A DNA stretch of 64,000 nt from Nematopogon swammerdamellus (taxonomy: Eukaryota; Arthropoda; Insecta; Lepidoptera; Adelidae): assembly GCA_946902875.1 (NCBI GenBank), contig OX336344.1, forward strand, positions 23,705,791 to 23,769,790. The letters are read 5' to 3'. Numbering within the stretch: position 1 is the stretch's first letter; each line of letters starts with the position of its first letter. The notes under the pieces were generated by a model. That model saw only the letters and a list, made by a program, of their open reading frames with translations. It was not told the origin of the DNA and ran no database searches. Shown piece after piece: positions 1 through 11,164 of the stretch. The translations under genes and the position numbers were made by a program.

Positions 1-640
1 GCGCGGCCCGCCCCGCCCCCGCCCCCGCGCCCACCCTGCGGCCGCGTGGGAGCCTCGGCTGTAGACAACATTACGCTCCTTGTTATACAAGTTCATTACT
101 AACTAATCACAAAACAAATTAATTGAGTTGTGAGTTCTTGAAATTCAATAGCCTGATATATAAATATATTAAGTGTAGGTAGGTACTTATGTACTTAATA
201 ATCCATTACATGCATACATGGACGCGTCTCTACACACACACACGTAACCGACGCAACCTGCCGTACCTACTCACACACATATAAGTATAACCGACAGACT
301 GCTTTCTAACGCGGAAACCTGCCGTTTTCATGAATCGAACTATCTGCAAGTGTCTTCCATAGTCATCATGTTCATATACTTTCTGTTTTATAAAATGCGC
401 GACCTATCGCGTCGACGAACCACCCAAGGTGACTAACGACGCTCACGGGCATTCAGCTCAGGTTTGTGAATGCCGCCGCGTAAACTCAAGAATAACGCAT
501 AGCGTGAGTCGATTCAGTCCCTTGTAACCTGTCTCGAGGCCTCGCTAAGATGTTTACGCATCTATAATTATTAAGCGAATAAATAAATGTTTCCCCAACC
601 GATTTTTTAGTAGAAGTTCATAATATTCCAGGTGCACTTG
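1..640. other. Intergenic sequence with no gene seen
   Basis: Opens with a short G/C-only stretch (about 1-45), then ordinary AT-rich sequence with a CA-repeat near 232-243. The only recognisable piece is a repeat fragment at 410-478, listed separately. No exon-like open frame with splice sites was seen. Confidence 0.5.
410..478 (-). repeat. SINE family C fragment
   Basis: The complement resembles the copies at 44634-44806 and 63388-63550: a gcgcgac element end, a block containing the words for 'gactaacgacgctcacgggcatt', then gaatgccgccg. Only part of the repeat is present and it is diverged. Family C is my working label for a short dispersed repeat that ends in an A-run after 'cgcgctat.cataaa'. 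Confidence 0.4.
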
Positions 641-930
641 ATTCTGTGCGTGCGTGGCGGCGGAGGGCGGCGGTGGGCGGCGGAGGGCGGCGGTGGGGGG
701 CGGGGGTGTCGGCTGCCGGCTGCAAAGTTGCCACAATTGGCGATTGTTCGTTAGAAGCAACAGTCGGCGCGCGGGGAGGTTGCATCTCGCTCAATATCAG
801 CGCGAGCGGAACTTCCGTTTCCATGCCGTTCTCCGCGCGGACTCCGCGCGGGGCGGCGCGGGGCGGGTGGGATGTTGAGAAGCGGGAGAAGTGGAAGGGG
901 AGGGGGAGGGGGAGGGGGAAAGATATAGCG
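640..930. other. GC-rich patch with purine microsatellite
   Basis: A stretch rich in ggcggaggg and ggcggtgggg triplet-like repeats, followed at about 896-920 by a pure purine run of 'gggagg' units. Open frames here on both strands are a by-product of the GC bias; none carries a recognisable domain. It could be a promoter-type CpG island, but nothing in the sequence proves it. Confidence 0.4.
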
Positions 931-1074
931 AGAAGGCTAGAACTTTTAAACTGCATCCAGACCTTGTCTATATGATGAATCAGATAGGAAAGTGTGAATT
1001 CTACTTTGTGTGGAGTGGAGAGTGAGATTTTTAAAAATAAAAATGTAGTCTTCAATTATTAAACGCCTTTATTT

Positions 1075-1312
1075 TTTTTATGTAATCCGGTTTGGGTGGC
1101 TGAGTCAGAGGGGCCACAGCACATGCTCTGACTAGCCAATATCACCTCCGAGAAGGTAGGTGTCATACCGGAGACTTCCCTGGATTGCTGGCTATACTGG
1201 ACTAGAGGAGAACACAACCGAGGCTGCTATGCGGCCATCTTACATCCAGTAAAGTGGTACCAACCCAGTCGTCTACTATTTGAGCCTACCACCTAGTAAG
1301 GGGCATCCTAAC
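1075..1312 (-). repeat. SINE family B copy
   Basis: Near full-length match, in the opposite orientation, to the copy at 50820-51093. The shared blocks are the ccggtttgggtggctgag end, the block 'gagaaggtaggtgtcata', the block 'ctgctatgcggccatctta' and the 'gagcctaccacctagtaagg' end. The A-rich 3' end in the repeat's own orientation lies at the left (ttttttatgtaat). Other partial copies are at 7890-8013, 35640-35775 and 59487-59583. Confidence 0.7.
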
Positions 1313-1335
1313 ACTTTTGTTCAAACAATCACATC

Positions 1336-1750
1336 AGTAAAGAAAGAAGAAACACCGGTCAAGTGTGATTCGGATCCGTACCATTACATAATTGCGCGGT
1401 TTTTGTTATTTGTTGTTTTACTTCGCACATTGCAATATTATCACACCAAGTTTGACGATTGTATGTATTACCGTTTTTACGATGAAGCAAAAAAAAAAGA
1501 AGAAAATGATTAGTTATAAGAGCAAGCTAAACCACGTTTCTTGTATGGGGCCCCCTTAATTTTTTAATTTGTTTTTATTATTTGTAAGTATAATCGCCAT
1601 AATAACACATATTCTGTGAACATTTCAACCTGCTACCTATTCCTGTTCAAAAGATAACTTTAAAGGTCGGACAGTTAGACGGAGAGACGGACGGACAGAC
1701 GGCGTAGGCTTAGTAATGGCTTCCGGACCTGTATGGTACGGAACCCTCAA
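1336..1750 (+). repeat. Dispersed repeat family D copy
   Basis: Carries the head 'accggtcaagtgtgattcgg', the middle 'ataacacatattctgtgaa', a gacggacagacggcgtaggcttag tract and the end 'tggtacggaaccct'. This repeat recurs at 27895-28206, 31843-32125 (-), 34127-34507, 51495-51812 (-) and, shortened, at 60833-60960. It has no coding capacity that I recognise, and the overlapping open frame at 1280-1513 is chance. Confidence 0.7.
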
Positions 1751-1789
1751 TGAGTGTCAGGAGTATACAGTACTAATACAATATACCGT

Positions 1790-2107
1790 GTGGGGCCGGT
1801 ACTTTGAAAGAATAGCCCCACTGCATCTCTCCCCGTGTATGTCGTAAAAGGCGACTAAGGGATATGACTCCCTTCTTATATTACTAGGTGGTAGGGTTTA
1901 ATCCGCTCGGGTCGGTACCACCGCACTGAATGAAAGGTCGGTCGAAACGGCTATGTAAATAGTTTGTGTTTTCCGTCCAGTTCAGTGTAGCCGGCACGAC
2001 CGACGGGAAACACTGACGTGGCACCAAGTTCACCCGGTGTAATGGGCTGACATCGCGGATGTTGTAGGTGTTGTAGCCAACCGTGTCAGTTTCCATAAAA
2101 AAAAATA
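1790..2107 (+). repeat. SINE family A copy with 'gtgtggggccggtac' head
   Basis: Two joined modules. The first, 1790-1870, holds gtgtggggccggtactttg, 'gtatgtcgtaaaaggcgac' and taaggga. The second, to 2107, is the family A tail with 'gcactgaatgaaaggtcgg', gtttgtgttttccgtccag, 'aagttcacccggtgtaatg' and 'gtgtcagtttccataaaaa', ending in an A-run. The same arrangement recurs at 4050-4371. The A-run end and dispersed 5'-truncated copies suggest retroposition. Confidence 0.75.
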
Positions 2108-2454
2108 CGAATGCCTCCGGCATAGTAGCTAGCAGACCCACCCGCACCTTGCTCCCATCTAGTTCCGCCTCAGTGTTGGCTGATCGAGCAGAGAACGTTG
2201 AATTTAACTAACATAAGCGATCTTCCTTTACAATACAACACAACAGACAGCTAAGTATTCGCCGATCAAGCGCTAAACAGCGCATTCTTTCTTTGTCTTA
2301 TATTTTAGAAGTTTGAATAAATTTATGTTGTGCTGTGATGAAACTAAGAACAGCTGCTTAAATGTTGAGAAACGAAAAAGGAAGGAGAGAGAACTGTGTG
2401 AGAATGTGTTATATTAGTAGATAGATTTTTAAAAAGAAAAAAGTAAGTAAGCCC

Positions 2455-2735
2455 GCTACTGAACCTTTATTTCGGCGCGCGGAAAACATCAGTTTGTATG
2501 AGAGCCACCTCTTAGTGTAACCGAAACTGACTTTTATTTAGCCTATCCTGTGTCACGTATATGTAGTTCAATGTGTTGGTACTAAATTGCATCGAATTCG
2601 GATGGTCGGTTTAAGAGTTATGGAGGAACATACATACATACAGAAAAAATGTCTAAAAATCATCAACTTAGTATCGTACATAGAGTCTACAAACGCAATA
2701 TCTCATAAAACAAAGTAAATTACTCCATGACCATA
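2455..2735 (+). repeat. Dispersed repeat family F copy
   Basis: Aligns along its length with 51168-51450: both contain 'cctttatttcggcgcgcgga', 'gtatgagagccac', 'gcctatcctgtgtcacgta', gaattcggatg.tcg, 'agttatggaggaacatacat' and 'aacgcaatatctcataaaac'. The wording resembles LINE/SINE 3' regions, but no coding part remains. Confidence 0.6.
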
Positions 2736-2984
2736 CACGCTCTATGTACAAGCACCACGCACTAACAGACGACCAGAGAACATAGTACGAGTACTAGTTA
2801 AGGGTCGGAAACTAGCTAGGTCGTATTACTTCTGGAGGAGCTTCTTCTATGTAAACAGCTAAGTAGAACTGCTGCTTAAATGTTGTAATTTTAATAAAAG
2901 TGTCAGTCGCTCACAAGATGGGTGTAAAGTTACTGTTCCGAAGGTGCTGCGCGCGCAATTAAACCTTTTTCAAAAGTTACGATT

Positions 2985-3110
2985 TCACGCCTCTCCCCCC
3001 TCACTCACCTCGGGCGGGGGCCGCCTCGCGCCCGCCCGCCCCCGCGCCGCCCCGCGCCGCCCCCGCGCCGCCCCCGCAGCGCGCCGAGAGCCTCATTGCG
3101 GCGGGCGTTT
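2985..3110. other. GC-rich island
   Basis: About 110 bases of near-pure C/G with cgccgcccccgcgccg units set in AT-rich DNA. Possible CpG island or expanded GC microsatellite. No supported exon. Confidence 0.4.
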
Positions 3111-4049
3111 GGAAAGTTACGAGTCTCGACTCGACAGCCACGAACTTAGTGAAATCCAGACCAATTTCAGAGTCGAACAGTGAAAAAGTTATAGCAAATG
3201 TTGTTCGTATATTATTTAACTCGAAATGAAGCGGGACTGAATATTAATTTGAATGAGAGCACTCAAAATGCGTGAAAGACGGTTTAATAGCAAATCGGAT
3301 TGAACCACAAAATATATGAAGTCACCAAGTAAGTGGGATGGCGAAGGGATATAGAGAAGAGAAGATGAGTCACGACCCGTGCACCCACCGACTTCACCCA
3401 CCAGTGGGTACACGGGGAATTTTAAAATGTCATTTTCGACCTCACTGCTTTGTTTTGCGTTGAAAGACATTCAACACTTGTAGATGATTATATATATTAT
3501 ATAATACAAATATTTAAAGTTTCACAATTAAAACAAGATACGAGGTTTCGTGTTTTTATTTTTGCCAACGCAAATGTATGGAGTTTTGAGATACGAGTTA
3601 TTCGTTTTGCTTATATCTTTGTTAATACGTATCGTATTGAGATACGAGTAAAAGTGGCCTATGCGCTATGATTTCGAGGAACACTTTATGAAAAAAAAAA
3701 ACAAAATAAATAGATACGAGGTTTTCGAATCTTCATGACGATATGGGATGGCGTGATGTTGCAAAGTGTCGACTCTACTGCTCAGCTCATATTAATAATG
3801 GCGTGATGCTATATAGCCTTTATTTTACATCGAGTTGAGCACTATATTTTTCTGAAAGCTCCTTTCGAATTGGTTCAGCAGTTTACAAGTGATGCGTGCA
3901 CAAACACACAAACAGACAAAACATTGAAAAATCCGTGAATGCATTCTATTACTTATTCTAATTCACTTAATTTTTAATTTATTATTTGCAACAATAATAA
4001 ATTTACAGACATATTATATTGCAACAAGGGACTCATACCGTACCGCTCT

Positions 4050-4371
4050 GTACCGTGTGGGGCCGGTACTTTGAAAGAATAGCCCCACTGTATCTCTCCC
4101 CGTGTATGTCGTAAAAGCCGACTAAGGGATATGACTCCCTTCTTATATTACTAGGTGGTAGGGTTTAACCCGCCCGGGTTGGTACCACCGCACTGAATGA
4201 AAGGTCGGTCGAAACGGCTATGTAAATAGTTGGTGTTTTCCGTCCAGTTCAGTGTAGCCGGCACGACCGAAGGGAAGCACTGACGTGGCACCAAGTTCAC
4301 CCGGTGATAAGGGCTGACATCACGGATGTTGTAGATGATGTAGACAACCGTGTCAGTTTCCATAAAAAAAA
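4050..4371 (+). repeat. SINE family A copy with 'gtgtggggccggtac' head
   Basis: Second copy of the head-plus-tail arrangement at 1790-2107, with few differences (for example cgtaaaagccgac for cgtaaaaggcgac). It ends in an A-run after 'cagtttccat'. The similarity of the two copies suggests relatively recent spread of this subfamily. Confidence 0.75.
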
Positions 4372-5685
4372 ATACTTACGAGAGACCGGCCAGGTTGGGA
4401 TATTAGTAGAGTTAGACGGCGGCGCGGCGTAGCTGACACGGGGCCACACCGAGAAACATCTCCCAATATTTATTGCAAATTATAATATTATCGGCAAACT
4501 CTTGAGGAGTTTTCAATAAAGTAGTAATATAAAAGTTTTAAATAGATATTCTATAAGCCAATAACCTTTCACGGCACGATGTGCGGGTTAAACCCTCAAC
4601 ACCCACCCGCCCGCTCTGTCCGTCCCGTCATTCTCTTGTAGTACTAAAACATTGGATAGTATTGATTGATGTCCAGCGGGACAAACGATCCTGCTCCGGG
4701 CGGGGACGTGCGGCTGGTAGAGTGTGCATACAGCACGCACGTCGCGCACGTCACACGTCACACACGTCACACACTCACGGATAATTGACAGTTAACAATC
4801 CACCGCCATTCATTTCTATCAGGCATTATGTAATAAATGATTTTCATGTGCTGTAACTCATGTATGTTGAAGTATATCTTAAATTTTTTTTATTAAGGTT
4901 TGTCCACATAGGATCGCTCCATAAATTCAATAACTTATAAATTACTTAAAATTATTTGAAGGTACCTATCTGGACAAAAACCGATTTTAATACGAAGAGG
5001 TTACACAGTACGAAATAGAACAAAAAAAAAAAAATTTTAAAACTAAACTAAAACTAACAACAAAATGAGAACAGAAAATAAATTAAAACTAAAACGTACA
5101 CTAACAGGGAATTATTATTACTATAATAGGGCAAATAACCAAAAAAAATAAAAAAATTAATGGTTTTATAGACATTTATTTAAGATTTCACTTTAAGTAC
5201 TTTAAGTGTGAGATTTAATTTTTGCTGTATGTCGGCTTGCGTCGGGCCCTCCTCCGTCCGCGAGCCGCGCGGCTCACCTCACGCAACCGGATTAAAGGAG
5301 CCCGAACTGTGTCGGAACTTGACTCGCCCCATCCGACGCGCCGCGGACGCGTAGCGCGGAGGCGAGGCCGATGCCGAGCTGGCGATAGATTCTTTTCATA
5401 GATATAGAGTAAGTTGCCCCACTGCCGCCGCCGCCCGCCCGCCCAAGTTCGGGCGCAGGCTTCCGCGGCGCAGAATAACCCGCGCGCTGCTTATTCTCCG
5501 CTTGTTTTAAAGTTGCAGCGCTAGTTCGGAGCGAACTCCGCCCCGGAGCCGTTTAACCTTCTCCATTTACTCCACTTGAGAGTGGCGCATTTTCAACGAG
5601 CTTTCATTTTGTTTTAATGTTGAAGTAAGCATTTCTTACAAAATATTATTTTGCTGTTAAGAAAGCATATGAAAATAGTTTTATA
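4372..5685. other. Intergenic; AT-rich then a GC-rich patch
   Basis: From 4372 to about 5215 the sequence is AT-rich with A/T homopolymers and no gene. From 5225 to 5560 it is strongly GC- and CpG-rich (gcgagccgcgcggctcac, ggacgcgtagcgcggaggcg), compatible with a promoter-type island. I see no start codon with a convincing coding exon attached. Confidence 0.4.
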
Positions 5686-6183
5686 CAGGGTGGCCCAGTT
5701 ATAGTGGTCCAAAAAATTTTTTTAGATAGACGACGTCATGTTGATTCATTTAAAAAAAACATTAGTTCCGCGAAAATCAATAGTTTAGAAGTTATGATTT
5801 TTTTTAACTTTTTTTGAAATTCCTCTATTTTAGGCACATACACCGCTCTAGTTGGATATCTATTCCACAAAATCGAATAAAATTTGGTATGAAAGTAGAG
5901 GAGACATGTAGCTAGTACGTAATGAATAGTATTTACGTTTATTCCTAGACTGTACTGTTGCTATAGCCCTTTCAGTGAATTTTTGTTCAGTTTACATTAA
6001 AACTGATTAATTTTTGAAAAATCACTGTGAAAAAAAAAGTAATACCGGAGATTTCCCTATACCCTTAAAAACTACCTATACATATCACAATTCTCCAGAC
6101 CAAAAATTGTAGTGGTGTTACAATTCTAACATATTCAAAATTAACATCATTTGTACAAAGTCACTACAATAAAAAGTGCCGAT

Positions 6184-6335
6184 TACCTTAATTTTTAAAA
6201 TCTTATTTTTTTCACAACGTTGTTGGTTCAACTACAATTTCACATTATTCACAAACCTGTCTCTAACAGCGCTAATCTACACATAAAAACAGTTTAGTAA
6301 TGTTTTTAAAAAATAAGATTTTAAAAATTAAGGTA
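6184..6335. repeat. Short inverted-repeat element inside the foldback
   Basis: About 28-bp perfect inverted arms, 'taccttaatttttaaaatct' with its continuation at the left, and the exact complement ending at 6335. About 95 bp of unrelated sequence lies between. It sits at the centre of the outer palindrome and abuts the hairpin at 6341-6444. Reads as a MITE. Confidence 0.7.
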
Positions 6336-6340
6336 TAGCG

Positions 6341-6444
6341 CGCGGCACGTAACTTGGCCTCTGTGCGAGAGGGACGACGTTATACGCATACGATCGTTGG
6401 TATAACGCTGTCCTGCTCGCACAGCGGCCAAGTTACGTGCCGCG
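6341..6444. repeat. 104-bp hairpin element
   Basis: Ends 'cgcggcacgtaacttggcc' and ggccaagttacgtgccgcg are exact complements. Inner blocks ctgtgcgag/ctcgcacag and cgttata/tataacg also pair, so nearly the whole unit folds into one hairpin around a short loop near 6390. GC-rich, unlike the AT-rich element around it, so it is probably a separate insertion. Confidence 0.7.
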
Positions 6445-6556
6445 TACTCTAATCGTCACATTTTATTGTAGTGACTTTGTACAAATGATGTTAATTTTGA
6501 ATATGTTACAATTGTAACACCACTACAATTTTTGGTCTGGAGAATTGTGATATGTA

Positions 6557-7480
6557 CGTGGGGCACACTAAAAGTTTCCGGAATTAATAGGAATAAAATA
6601 CTATTAAAGGTCAAAAATGAATTTATTGTTTCTCAAAATATTCTCCCTTTGCGTAAATGCACTTTTTCATACGATTAAACCAATTTTGAAAACTTTTGTG
6701 CCACTCCTCCGTGGTGACCTCAGAAACGTGTTTTTCATATTCTTCGACAGCCTCTTCTGGTGATGAAAATCGTTGACCGCGTAATTGGTTCTTAATTTTT
6801 GGGAACAGAAAAAAGTCACAAGGTGCCGTCACCTGTTACTATGTCCCACACCAAATTTGAAGCGCCTTTGTTGAATCTGGTAAGCATGGCATTGCACCAA
6901 GTGACGCGGTGCGTTTTTTGAGCCTCGGTCAAATTGTGTGGGATCCACCGCGAGCACAGCTTTCTCACACCCATATGTTTGTGTAGGATTGATTGTATTT
7001 GACTCATGCCTATGTCTAAGGATGCCCGAATCTCATGGTAGGTCACATGCCTGTCTGTTTCGATCATACGGCGCACAGCATCGATGTTTTTGTTGTTCAC
7101 AGCGGTGGACGGGCGACCATCGCGAGATTCGTCACTGAGATTGACACGACCGCGCTTGAATTCTGCAAACCAGCAATAAATAGTCGTCTTGCATGGTGCT
7201 TCATCGCCAAAAGCCGATTAAAGCCGAGCGAGGCTCTGATGAGCTGTCAAATTACACTTAAAATCGCAGAAAATCATACTACGAAAATTTTCCCGGGTTA
7301 AATCCATGTTAATGTAGACACGCAATTTTTAAAATGGCGCCACAATGTAAAAACAATTGACAGTCAGATGAAACAAACTGCATTCTACAGCCAAAGAGTT
7401 CCATTTTCAAATGTTGTAATTACTTTTTAAATATTGTTTATGTAAGTGGCCAATTCCGGAAACTTTTAGTGTGCCCTATG
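6557..7480 (-). mobile_element. Internally deleted mariner
   Basis: A 924-bp insertion flanked by TA duplications at 6555-6556 and 7481-7482. The terminal inverted repeats share 'gggcacactaaaagtttccgg'-like sequence at both ends (left gggcacactaaaagtttcc, right its complement). It interrupts the right arm of the foldback at gatatg/TA/taggtag, where the left arm keeps the uninterrupted counterpart. Full mariners are about 1.3 kb, so roughly a quarter is missing. Confidence 0.85.
6623..7307 (-). pseudogene. Mariner transposase, degenerate
   Basis: Reading begins with MDLTRENF at 7307. The frame has a stop about 30 codons in, then continues through the helix-turn-helix-type region (FAEFKRGRVNLSDESRDGRP, then RASLDIGMSQIQSILHKHMG) to the first catalytic region ending VWDIVTGD. 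There an internal deletion joins it, out of frame, to APCDFFLFPKIK and the C-terminus LRGQRFSSPEEAVEEY...GEYFEKQ (6623-6832). The second aspartate region and the DD34D spacing are gone, so it cannot make an active transposase. Mariner-family identity rests on these motifs and on the TA-flanked ends. Confidence 0.85.
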
Positions 7481-7889
7481 TATAGGTAGTTTTTAAGGGC
7501 ATGGGCAAATCTCCGGTAGTACTTTTTTTTTCACAGTGATTTTTCAAAAATTGATCAGTTTTAATGTAAACTGAACAAAAATTCACTGAAAGGGCTATAG
7601 CAACAGTACAGTCTACTAGTAAACCTAAAAACTATTCATTACGTACTAGCTACATGTCTCCTCTACTTCCATACCAAGTTTTATTCGATTTTGTGTAATA
7701 GATATCCAACTAGAGCGGTTTATGTGACTAAACTAGAGAAATTTCAAAAAAAGGTTTAAAAAATCATAACTTCTAAACTATTGACTTTCGCGGAACTAAT
7801 GTTTTTTTAAATGAGTCGACATGATGTCCTCCATCAAAAAAAAAAATTTGGGCCACTATAACTGGGCCAGCCTGTATATAAAATACAGC

Positions 7890-8013
7890 CATAAAATAAC
7901 GTAGGCCAGGGAAGAGAAGTCTCCGGTATGGCACCTACCTTCTCGGAGCTGATATTGGCTGTTCGGAGCATGTGCTTTAGCCCCTTCGATTCAGCCACCC
8001 ATACTGGATTATA
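7890..8013 (+). repeat. SINE family B, 3' part
   Basis: Matches the 3' half of the copy at 50820-51093: gtctccggtatggca, 'accttctcggagctgatatt', ggagcatgtgcttt, 'ttcagccacccatactggat', ending in an A-rich tail. 5'-truncated. Confidence 0.65.
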
Positions 8014-10569
8014 TAGAAAAAAAGCAAAAAAAAAACAAGATTATGTTCGCAAAGAATATAAAATAATTTTAAACATCGTAGATAAATAATTTTAATAGGT
8101 TCTTTTTCTAAATCCCAGGTAAAAATAAACTAGTTATGTGTGTTACATATAATTCGCTAGCTATAGCTAAGCAATAATACTCTCCCAACATGTAGACAGC
8201 TTGTATGCTATGATTTCCTAATACCTACAAATATTATCTAAAAACCACATGAAATAAATAAAACAAATTATTGAAAATACATAAAACACAAAGAAAGACT
8301 GCGAAAAAAACCTAACTAAAGGGAAGAAAAACAAGCCAGCAAATGTTATTTATTTATGCCCATGTAAGCCGCAACAGTCGGCGATATCTATTGCTAATTT
8401 CAAACACTTCTGTGACATATTGCCTATTTTATTTTGCCTAAAGCCTAAATATTATGTTTAATTAAAAAAGGCCCCCAACCTATATGTTTAATTAAAAACG
8501 TCTGTCTATTTATTTGTCTGTCTGTATGTCTGTCCGTCCATCCGCCCGTCCGTCCGATGTATGTACGAGTATCTTTGGAACTGTAATAGCTAGCCGGTTG
8601 AAATGTTCTCAGAATATGTGTTATACGTATGTTGTGTAGCTCATCTACCCTTATTCTCTGATCTGTGGTCGCTGCGCGGGTGTCGTCGCTCTCTAGAAAT
8701 CACACCACGAATTCCAGCTCGGAGAATCACCCCTGTCAGATTAGACTGTCCTTTCCCGGCGGCGGCGCCGGGGGGCGGGGCGGCGTCGTGCGGGCGGGCG
8801 GACGGGATAACGGTTCGTGTCGTGTGAGATGGAGCTCGGCTGATAGTGCTGAGTTTTTAGCGCGCCAACTTTTGCAAACAAACGCTCGGAAAGAAGATTT
8901 ATTAGCAAACTCTCTCCGGCCTCGCGAGTCTCGTCTGTATGTCACGTGTGGTCGCTCGTTTGAAATTGCTTGCAATCACGGAGGACACTTGAGACGACAT
9001 CATATAAAGTAATTGTACTCCAATAAATTGTGAAAATATTAGCTTGATGGTATGTATGATGTTGTGTGTAGCGGGTATATACATAGCCACCCAGTTCGAG
9101 AGCAATAAAAAATCGAGGGAGTCTGCATGTACATATGCAGCCGTCAAACTTAGTTCGTGAATTTGATGTTTGCGCAGTTTGAAAAAAAAATTTCGTAAGA
9201 AAAATTTTCAACTTTGGTACCCCATATTACCCCACCTAGGCTTCATACAAGGTTTTGTTTGAAGTATCGAATAAAGTTAAAACCTTTGTCTCTTCGTTAC
9301 AGTTTGTCTCGATTATGCAGCGTTAACGACTAGCGTGAGAGGTGTTTGAAGTTTGCGTGTTTTCGCATTTTTCAAAACATGCCAACTTGAAGGGCTGATT
9401 TGGGCCAGAAGGGATGGAATGACAAAATAAAAATGTATTACGTATTTGAAGTCGTCAGATGGATCTTTCATCCGACATGTTCAGAATTGTTGTACGTAGT
9501 CTGGTTGCTGAGTACTAAGCGTCGCAAAGTACAAAAAAGTCTTCTTTTTTTTTAGTCGCACCTCCTTACCCGAGCCCAAAGACGTTTCATCAAATTCACT
9601 TAAAAAAATATATTTATCTACTCATATAAATGAGTCCCAGGTTGTGCATTTTACCAAGAGCGACAAGTCAATGAGACCGACACACGACAAATAAAGTCTT
9701 ATCGGTCACCGTCGTCGGCGTCTCGGTTCCGTTCGTCACATCACTCAGCGTGATTCACCATCAACGTATTGCATAACTTCAGCCGCTCTCTACTGTTCGT
9801 CGCAACTTCCAGGGCAACACTCTTTGGCGACTCTAGTCGCTCTATAGCTACTGCGCTATTCGTTTCTTGAGATATTGAACAATGAATAGGATGTGCCGCG
9901 CTAGCGACTGTTGTATTAGGTGATAGGCCACCTGTGCTGGGCATGCAGCGAGGCTCGCACGGTTGAGCGTTCGGTAAATGGTGATTGGTTCAGTCCATTA
10001 TTGTTCTGAGCGGGCGTAGAGCGCGTGCGCCTTCTCTCCACACACCTCGCTAGAGGAAGTTGAATGAGCAGACGCGCCAAGATGAGTTGGCGGCCGCGAT
10101 GTGTGCACCACCGCACCGGTATCATTACTCGCATTACTTCCAGTCGCTCAGGCGACGCTACTCTATTGTTCGTTTCCCTGACCGACCGCAGTTCGTTTGC
10201 GTCTAGTTGGCTCGATGGCATTCTGTCTGTAGCAGTTACATTGATACACGTGATAAGATATCTGAAAGTTGATCGGCATATAATGTGTACCAGTCTTGTA
10301 CGCAGGCCGGCACGCTGTAGTAAGCTGCTCACCAATGGCTTGATTAAATTTTGCATACATTTGTATGTTAAAGTTATTGTTAGTTTCAATAAAATTATGC
10401 GGATATAAAAACTTATTTTACAAATAAGTTCTATAGAACATATAATATTTTGATTCTCCACAAGAAGATTCATACCACAACACGTACATTCTTTTAAATA
10501 TTTTACAGATTTAAAATAGGAAAAGAAATAACAACGAGTGTGTATTTCCTGAATTATACATAGTAGGCC
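8014..10569. other. Intergenic, no supported gene
   Basis: AT-rich to about 8500. Then comes a gtctgtctgtatgtctgtccg simple repeat (about 8505-8560) like the tract in family D, and a GC-rich patch at 8755-8820. After that the sequence is ordinary. Frames of 80-225 codons exist, including a 225-codon one on the minus strand at 9916-10593, but none has a recognised domain, a plausible start context or splice structure. Confidence 0.4.
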
Positions 10570-10925
10570 TATTCCGGCGCGAGGGAAAGCCACCGGTGTG
10601 GGATGCTACCTGCGCTGGTACTCTGTGCAGCAGTTACGTTAAGGCATACTCGAAGCGCGCCGGCGCAGCCGCTGAAGCTGCAGCCCGCCACAAGCACACC
10701 AAATACAGTTCGGTGGCACTCCAGCACATCTGCGCTGCATTTTCGGTGGAGACGATGAGGGCATGGTCTGAGGAGGCAAAGCGGCTCGCGAAAGACATCG
10801 GGATGCCCCTGTACACTGCTTCAGGACAACAACGTTTGTTCGAGTTCCTCAGGCAGCGTATCAGTGTGGCCATCCAGCGAGGTAACGCCGCTAGCGTCCT
10901 CGGAACAGTGCCCACATCGTCCCAC
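10570..10925 (+). pseudogene. C-terminal fragment of a retroelement polyprotein
   Basis: Reads VWDATCAGTLCSSYVK..., SKRAGAAAEAAARHKHTKYS, then FEFLRQRISVAIQRGNAASV. I recognise this as the conserved region (WDAT ... AGAAAEAA ... QR[IV]S.AIQRGNAAS) found downstream of reverse transcriptase in a group of animal retroelements. I cannot name the clade with certainty. A second, independent fragment of the same region lies at 16590-16979. No reverse transcriptase domain is present here, so it is a truncated relic. Confidence 0.6.
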
Positions 10926-11164
10926 CTGGAGGAGGGTTATTGGGTTTGGTATAGGTTATAGGTTTTTTGTTTTGTAATGCACAATATGTTTAGTTTGAAA
11001 AAGAAATGAGTTTCTATTTGTATTTGCAAACATATCTATCGACAATAATCACCTAGCGAGTTCACAAACGAGCTCGAGGCGAGGATGGAACGTTTTAGAT
11101 GTTACATACAAAACGAAGACTAAATAGGATGACTGAAATGCTGTGTGTGCTGGCCTATATAGGA

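Larger units (their letters stand above)
5686..7874. mobile_element. Foldback DNA transposon (Tc1/mariner-like ends) with nested insertions
   Basis: Flanked by TA on both sides (5684-5685 and 7875-7876). The ends are inverted: left 'cagggtggcccagttatag', right the complement of caggctggcccagttatag. The arms stay complementary for nearly 500 bp each, including matching blocks 'atgtagctagtacgtaatg', 'tagccctttcagtgaattt', 'aactacctatacatatcac' and 'acatttgtacaaagtcac'. No transposase belongs to the outer element, so it is a non-autonomous foldback. The centre (6184-6444) and the right arm (6557-7480) hold younger insertions. Confidence 0.85.

Noticed and set aside
618..1055. Overlapping frames of 68-145 codons on both strands in a GC-rich patch
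   Set aside because: Pro/Ala/Arg/Gly low-complexity on both strands at once, as expected from GC microsatellites; the same applies to similar frames at 11190-11680, 17780-18141, 43249-43811, 46900-47325, 49340-49718 and 50215-50590.
8665..9012. Possible C2H2 zinc finger (TCGRSF...GHLRRHH)
   Set aside because: Only one cysteine of the C-x2-C pair is present and the rest of the frame is low-complexity; one accidental partial motif is not enough.
9916..10593. 225-codon minus-strand frame
   Set aside because: No recognisable domain, uneven composition and no promoter or splice context; it overlaps the start of a retroelement fragment on the other strand.
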